A stretch of 15,956 bases of DNA, from the NCBI GenBank assembly GCA_035280025.1, contig DATEGT010000260.1, positions 1-15,956 of the forward strand, read 5' to 3'. This DNA comes from VBDM01 sp035280025. GTDB taxonomy: Bacteria > Pseudomonadota > Gammaproteobacteria > Burkholderiales > SG8-39. Position 1 is the stretch's first letter; every line of letters starts with the position of its first letter. The notes below the pieces were generated by a model, which did no database searches, was not told the origin of the DNA, and saw nothing but the letters and a program-made list of their open reading frames with translations. Below are positions 12,348 through 15,956 of the stretch, piece after piece. The position numbers and the translations under genes are program-made.

Positions 12348-14078
12348 CTAGTGGTTGTCGCGGGGCACGAAGGCGCCGCTCTTTCCCGTCAGGAAATCCA
12401 GGTCGGCGCCCTCGTTCGCCTGCAGAACGTGGTCGAAATAGAGCTTCCAGTAGCCGCGGGCGAGCGGCGGCTCCGGCGCCTTCCATTTCTTTCTCCGCTC
12501 CGCGAGCTCCTTTTCGGAGACGAGGACGTCGAGCCTCCGCCTGCCGACGTCGAGCTCGATCTCGTCGCCGTTCTCGACCAGCGCCAGCGCTCCTCCGGCG
12601 GCCGCCTCGGGCGCGGCGTGCAGCACGACGGTCCCGTAGGCGGTGCCGCTCATGCGCGCGTCGGAGATCCTCACCATGTCGGTCACGCCCTTCTTCAGCA
12701 GCTTGGGAGGCAGGGGCATGTTGCCGACCTCGGCCATGCCGGGGTAGCCCTTGGGGCCGCAGTTCTTCAGCACCATGACGCAGGTCTCGTCGATGTCGAG
12801 CTTCGGGTCGTCGATGCGGCTGTGGAAGTCCTCGATGCTCTCGAACACGACGGCGCGTCCCCTGTGCTTCATGAGCCCGGGCGTGGCGGCAGAGGGCTTG
12901 ATGATGGCGCCGTCGGGGCAGAGATTTCCCCGCAGCACCGCGATGCCGGTCTCGCGCTTGAAGGGCTGGCCGAACGGGAAGATCACGTCGCGGTTCCAGC
13001 AGGGCGCGGCCCGGTTGTTCTCCCAGATCGTCTTCCCGTTCGCCGTGAGCGCGTTCCTGTCCAGCAGGCCGTTCTCGCCCAGCTCGCGGATCACCGCCGG
13101 CAGGCCCCCCGCGTAGTAGAAGTCCTCCATAAGGTACTTGCCGCTGGGCATGAGGTTGGCGAGGCAGTGCACGCCGCGGCCGAGGCGGTCGAAGTCCGGG
13201 AGCGAGAGCTCGACGCCGATGCGCCGCGCGACCGCGATGAGATGGATCACCGCGTTGGTCGAGCCGCCGATCGCGGCGTTGGCGCGGATCGCGTTCTCGA
13301 AGGCCCCGCGGGTGAGGATCTTCGAGAGCGTGAGGTTCTCGCGCACCATCTCCACGGCGCGGCGCCCGGCCATGCGTGCGAGCACGTTGCGGCGCGCGTC
13401 GACCGCGGGGATCGCGGCGTTGCCCGGCAGCCCGACGCCCAGCGCCTCGACCATGGACGCCATGGTCGAGGCGGTGCCCATGGTCATGCAGTGGCCGTGC
13501 GAGCGGTTCATGCACGACTCGGCCTCGTGGAATTCCTCGAGCGTGATGCGCCCTGCGCGCAGGTCCTCCGACATCGACCAGGTGTTCGTCCCCGAGCCGA
13601 TCTGCCTGCCGCGGTACTGGCCGGAGAGCATCGGTCCGCCCGAGACGCCGACCGCGGGCAGGTCCACGCTGGCCGCCCCCATGAGGAGCGCCGGCGTGGT
13701 CTTGTCGCAGCCCATGAGCAGCACCACCCCGTCGAGGGGGTTCGCGCGGATCGATTCCTCCACGTCCATGCTGGCGAGGTTGCGGTAGAGCATCGAGGTG
13801 GGCCGCAGCAGCGTCTCGCCCAGCGACATCACCGGGAACTCCATCGGAAAGCCGCCGGCCTCGAGCACGCCGTTCCTGACGTGCTCGGCGATGGTGCGGA
13901 AGTGGGTGTTGCAGGGCGTGAGCTCCGACCAGGTGTTGCAGATGCCGATCACCGGGCGCCCGTCGAACTGGTCCTGGGGCACGCCGCGGTTCCTCACCCA
14001 GCCGCGGTAGATCATGCCGTAGATGTCCTGGCGGCCGAACCACCGGACGCTGCGCAGCTCCGTTTTCTTCTTGGCCAT
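12348..14078 (-). CDS. IlvD/Edd-family sugar-acid dehydratase, L-arabinonate dehydratase type
   Basis: A 576-residue iron-sulphur dehydratase that removes water from an aldonate to give a 2-keto-3-deoxy acid. Cys56 (SELTPCN), Cys124 (MGCDKTTP) and Cys197 (GHCMTMGTAST) align, at a constant offset of three, with the [2Fe-2S] ligands Cys59, Cys127 and Cys200 recalled for the Rhizobium L-arabinonate dehydratase. Lys126 and Ser477 (RISDARMSGT) match its metal-site lysine and catalytic serine. The length and the FYYAGGLPAV and KPSAATP segments place it in the sugar-acid branch rather than IlvD of branched-chain amino acid synthesis. The substrate (L-arabinonate, D-xylonate, L-fuconate or other) cannot be fixed. 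The gene starts one base after the SDR stop and lies with sugar permease genes, supporting a catabolic role. Confidence 0.93.
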   Translation of the reverse strand: MAKKKTELRSVRWFGRQDIYGMIYRGWVRNRGVPQDQFDGRPVIGICNTWSELTPCNTHFRTIAEHVRNGVLEAGGFPMEFPVMSLGETLLRPTSMLYRNLASMDVEESIRANPLDGVVLLMGCDKTTPALLMGAASVDLPAVGVSGGPMLSGQYRGRQIGSGTNTWSMSEDLRAGRITLEEFHEAESCMNRSHGHCMTMGTASTMASMVEALGVGLPGNAAIPAVDARRNVLARMAGRRAVEMVRENLTLSKILTRGAFENAIRANAAIGGSTNAVIHLIAVARRIGVELSLPDFDRLGRGVHCLANLMPSGKYLMEDFYYAGGLPAVIRELGENGLLDRNALTANGKTIWENNRAAPCWNRDVIFPFGQPFKRETGIAVLRGNLCPDGAIIKPSAATPGLMKHRGRAVVFESIEDFHSRIDDPKLDIDETCVMVLKNCGPKGYPGMAEVGNMPLPPKLLKKGVTDMVRISDARMSGTAYGTVVLHAAPEAAAGGALALVENGDEIELDVGRRRLDVLVSEKELAERRKKWKAPEPPLARGYWKLYFDHVLQANEGADLDFLTGKSGAFVPRDNH

Positions 14079-14079
14079 G

Positions 14080-14784
14080 TCAGTATGTCGCCCTGCCGCC
14101 GGAGATGTCGAACACCGCGCCGGTCGAGAAAGAGCAGTCCTCCGAAGCGAGCCAACACACCAGCGAGGCGATTTCTTCCACCGCCACGAAGCGGCCCGCG
14201 GGGATCTTCGAGAGCATGTAGTCGATGTGCTGCTGCTTCATCTGGGAGAAGATCGCGGTCTTGGCGGCGGCGGGCGTGACGCAGTTAACCAGGACCCCCG
14301 TCTGCGCGAGCTCCTTCCCCAGCGACTTGGTGAGCGAGATCACGCCGGCCTTGGACGCGCTGTACGCGACGGCGTTGGGGTTGCCCTCCTTGCCGGCGAT
14401 CGAGGCGATGTTGACGATGCGCCCGTACCTGCGCTTCACCATGTGCGGCGCGACCGCGCGGCAGCACAGGAACTGGCTTGTGAGGTTGACTCTGAGCACG
14501 CGCTCCCATTCGTCGACGGGATATTCGACCGTCGGCGAGTTGAGGCCCGAGATGCCGGCGTTGTTGACCAGCACGTCGATGCCGCCGAGCTCGGCGGCGG
14601 CCTTCACGGCCGCCTTCTCCACCTGCGCGGGATCCGACACGTCGACCGGGTCCTTCTTGGCGGCGAGATCCCACACGCGCACGGTCGCGCCCGAGGCCTC
14701 CATGCGCTCGACGATCGCCGCGCCGATGCCCTGGGCGCCGCCCGTGACGATCGCGATCCGCCCCCTGAGATCCAGCCGGTTCAT
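14080..14784 (-). CDS. Short-chain dehydrogenase/reductase (SDR), sugar catabolism operon
   Basis: A 234-residue classical SDR. The Rossmann motif TGGAQGIG (14-21), Asp39 at the end of strand 2 (NAD preference expected), NNAG (74-77) and the catalytic tetrad Asn100-Ser128-Tyr141-Lys145 (YSASK) are all present. The C-terminal ISGGRATY resembles the FabG-like and sugar-dehydrogenase subgroup (consensus DGG at that point). Between a sugar ABC permease and an aldonate dehydratase it probably oxidises either the sugar (1-dehydrogenase) or the 2-keto-3-deoxy acid (4-dehydrogenase type). The sequence does not distinguish these. Several candidate ribosome sites lie in the tandem repeats just before the ATG at 14784, and the stop is one base before the dehydratase ATG. 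Confidence 0.93.
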   Translation of the reverse strand: MNRLDLRGRIAIVTGGAQGIGAAIVERMEASGATVRVWDLAAKKDPVDVSDPAQVEKAAVKAAAELGGIDVLVNNAGISGLNSPTVEYPVDEWERVLRVNLTSQFLCCRAVAPHMVKRRYGRIVNIASIAGKEGNPNAVAYSASKAGVISLTKSLGKELAQTGVLVNCVTPAAAKTAIFSQMKQQHIDYMLSKIPAGRFVAVEEIASLVCWLASEDCSFSTGAVFDISGGRATY

Positions 14785-14817
14785 TCCTTCAGCCTGTTCC
14801 TTGAGCCTATTCCTTGA
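14779..14817 (-). repeat. Three tandem 13-bp repeats across permease stop and SDR start
   Basis: On the minus strand three units run without gaps: TCAAGGAATAGGC (14817-14805), TCAAGGAACAGGC (14804-14792) and TGAAGGAATGAAC (14791-14779). Units 1 and 2 differ at one base; unit 3 keeps AAGGAA plus flanking matches. Unit 1 holds the permease stop TAG and unit 3 the SDR start ATG. Each unit carries an AAGGA sequence, so the array offers up to three ribosome-binding positions. Slippage or duplication origin is inferred. Confidence 0.8.
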
Positions 14818-15670
14818 CTGCGCCGGTCATTCCCGAGACGTAGTATTCGACGAAGAAGGAGTACAGGATCGCGACCGGGAGCGAGCCGAGCAGGGCGCCC
14901 GCCATGAGCGCGCCCCAGTGGTAGACGTCGCCCTCGACCAGCTCGGTGACCACGCCCACCGGCACGGTCTTCACCTCCGACGAGGACACGAAGGTGAGCG
15001 CGTAGATGAACTCGTTCCACGACAGCGTGAAGGCGAAGATCCCGGCCGAGATCAGTCCGGGGACCGCGAGCGGCAGGATGATCTTGGTGAGGATCTGCCA
15101 GCGCGTCGCCCCGTCGATGAGGGCGCATTCCTCGAGCTCGTAGGGGATCGAGCGGAAATAGCCCATCAGCAGCCAGGTGCAGAAGGGGATGAGGAAGGTG
15201 GGATAGGTGAGGATGAGCGCCCAGCGCGTGTCGAACAGGCCCAGCTTGAACACTACGGTCGCGAGCGGGATGAACAGGATCGAGGGAGGCACGAGATAGG
15301 CCAGGAAGATCGCCATTCCCGTCCCCTTGGCGCCGCGGAAGCGCAGGCGCTCGATCGCGTAGGCGGCGAAGACGCTCGCGGCGAGCGAGGCGAAGGTCGA
15401 GATCACCGAGACGACGATGGTGTTCCACATCCAGTCCGGATAGGAGGTGTGGAGCAGCAGCTTCTGGAAGTGCGCGAAGGTCGGATGGTGGATCCAGAAC
15501 GGGTTCGCCTCGCGGCTCATCAGCTCCGCATCCGGCTTGAACGAGGTCATCGCCATCCAGTAGAACGGGAAGAGGAGGACGACGAGAAAAACCGCGAGCG
15601 GCAGGTACAGCGTCACCCAGCGCCGCGGCAGCGACTCGAGATATTCCATTCCGCGGGACTCTGCGTTCAT
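14807..15670 (-). CDS. Carbohydrate ABC transporter permease, MalG type
   Basis: A 287-residue inner-membrane subunit of a sugar importer. About six membrane spans are seen, from TM1 at about 22-42 to the last at about 254-277. The EAA loop that docks on the ATPase is at about 178-203 (YELEECALIDGATRW then ILPLAVPG), and the N-terminal FPFYWMAMTSFK is typical of MalG-type proteins. The start at 15670 (MNAESRG) is chosen over an in-frame ATG at 15694 because it forms an ATGA overlap with the stop of the upstream permease. It is followed by the SDR after 22 bases made of the 13-bp repeats. The substrate is not deducible from the permease, but the enzymes downstream suggest a pentose, deoxy-sugar or sugar acid. 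Confidence 0.95.
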   Translation of the reverse strand: MNAESRGMEYLESLPRRWVTLYLPLAVFLVVLLFPFYWMAMTSFKPDAELMSREANPFWIHHPTFAHFQKLLLHTSYPDWMWNTIVVSVISTFASLAASVFAAYAIERLRFRGAKGTGMAIFLAYLVPPSILFIPLATVVFKLGLFDTRWALILTYPTFLIPFCTWLLMGYFRSIPYELEECALIDGATRWQILTKIILPLAVPGLISAGIFAFTLSWNEFIYALTFVSSSEVKTVPVGVVTELVEGDVYHWGALMAGALLGSLPVAILYSFFVEYYVSGMTGAVKE

Positions 15671-15956
15671 TTGTCGCCGCCGCCCTGCTGCCACGTCCGG
15701 CGCTGCAGCCCGAAATAGGAGAACAATATCGCCGCGAGCAGGAACGGCACCATCGCCATGGCGAGCGCCGCGCCCTCGCCGAGGTTGCCGCCGGGGATCG
15801 CGCGCTGGAACGACAGCGTCGCCATGAGGTGCGTGGCGTTGAGCGGCCCGCCGCGGGTCAGCACGTAGATCAGCTGGAAATCGGTGAACGTGAACAGCAC
15901 CGAGAAGGTCATCACCACCGCGATGATGGGCGTGAGCATCGGCAGCGTGACGTGCC
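15667..15956 (-). CDS. Carbohydrate ABC transporter permease, MalF/UgpA type (3' part only)
   Basis: The last 96 complete codons of a permease that continues beyond the window edge. The visible part begins HVTLPMLTP, the end of the EAA loop, then has a membrane span (about TPIIAVVMTFSVLFTFT), the TRGGPLNAT motif typical of MalF/UgpA-type subunits, and a final span ending in FSYFGLQRR before a short Lys/Gly tail. An internal Met at 15939 is not the start, because the frame is open to the edge with family sequence. The stop overlaps the ATG of the MalG-type partner. The binding protein and ATPase are expected further upstream. Confidence 0.92.
   Translation of the reverse strand, partial: HVTLPMLTPIIAVVMTFSVLFTFTDFQLIYVLTRGGPLNATHLMATLSFQRAIPGGNLGEGAALAMAMVPFLLAAILFSYFGLQRRTWQQGGGDK

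Noticed and set aside
10003..14043. A minus-strand frame open for more than 1300 codons upstream of the regulator at 9370-10002.
   Set aside because: It runs out of frame through the kinase and dehydratase genes, whose domains are complete. Its own translation is low-complexity Arg/Gly/Ala-rich sequence typical of GC-rich shadow frames. Regulator homology starts exactly at 10002.
12348..14078. Calling the dehydratase IlvD of branched-chain amino acid synthesis.
   Set aside because: Length, cysteine pattern and active-site context match the sugar-acid dehydratase branch, and the neighbours are sugar permeases and an SDR, not ilv genes.
11697..14279. An 860-codon plus-strand open frame antisense to kinase, dehydratase and SDR.
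   Set aside because: Composition is the antisense shadow of high third-position GC. No recognisable domain, and the sense genes have full motifs.

Overview
The window is GC-rich chromosomal DNA, and every gene I can support lies on the minus strand, so transcription runs from 15956 towards 1. Gene families, overlapping starts and stops, and base composition suggest a proteobacterium, most likely a betaproteobacterium. That placement is inferred from style, because no rRNA or other marker gene is present. There are no tRNA or rRNA genes, insertion sequences or CRISPR arrays, and no gene-free stretch longer than 152 bases.

Reading in the direction of transcription, there are three blocks. (A) 15956-12348 is a carbohydrate uptake and catabolism operon. 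It holds the end of a MalF-type ABC permease, a complete MalG-type permease, an NAD(P)-dependent short-chain dehydrogenase, and an IlvD/Edd-family sugar-acid dehydratase with the three cysteines and active-site serine of [2Fe-2S] L-arabinonate-type dehydratases. The solute-binding protein and ATPase must lie upstream of the window. (B) 12332-8585 is a signalling block. It holds a histidine kinase with a periplasmic SBP_bac_3 sensor and two PAS domains, its overlapping NarL/FixJ regulator, and a second NarL/FixJ regulator after a 152-base gap. That gap holds a perfect inverted repeat, TGTAGG-N6-CCTACA. (C) 8496-1 is a chemosensory and c-di-GMP block. In order it encodes a receiver-only protein with an N-terminal Cys cluster, a PAS-GGDEF-EAL protein with both catalytic motifs intact, a membrane-anchored coiled-coil protein with a CheZ-like D-x3-Q motif, two single-domain CheY proteins, a STAS protein, CheA, and a methyl-accepting chemotaxis protein cut by the window edge.

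The genes are tightly packed, with several ATGA or TGATG overlaps, so each block is probably one transcript. Block A feeds a sugar or sugar acid into a non-phosphorylative route. The kinase starts 15 bases after the dehydratase gene and probably reports on a related periplasmic ligand. Block C looks like a non-canonical chemosensory pathway: no cheW, cheR or cheB is visible (they may lie beyond base 1), STAS and membrane CheZ-like components are present, and CheA carries an unusual pair of 24-residue repeats.

The most interesting leads are: (1) two MshEN-like 24-residue repeats in CheA, close to a GGDEF-EAL gene, suggesting direct c-di-GMP input to the kinase; (2) the membrane protein that combines a degenerate receptor hairpin with a CheZ-like phosphatase motif; (3) the NarL-type palindrome between the two regulators; and (4) three tandem 13-bp repeats spanning the permease stop and the SDR start.
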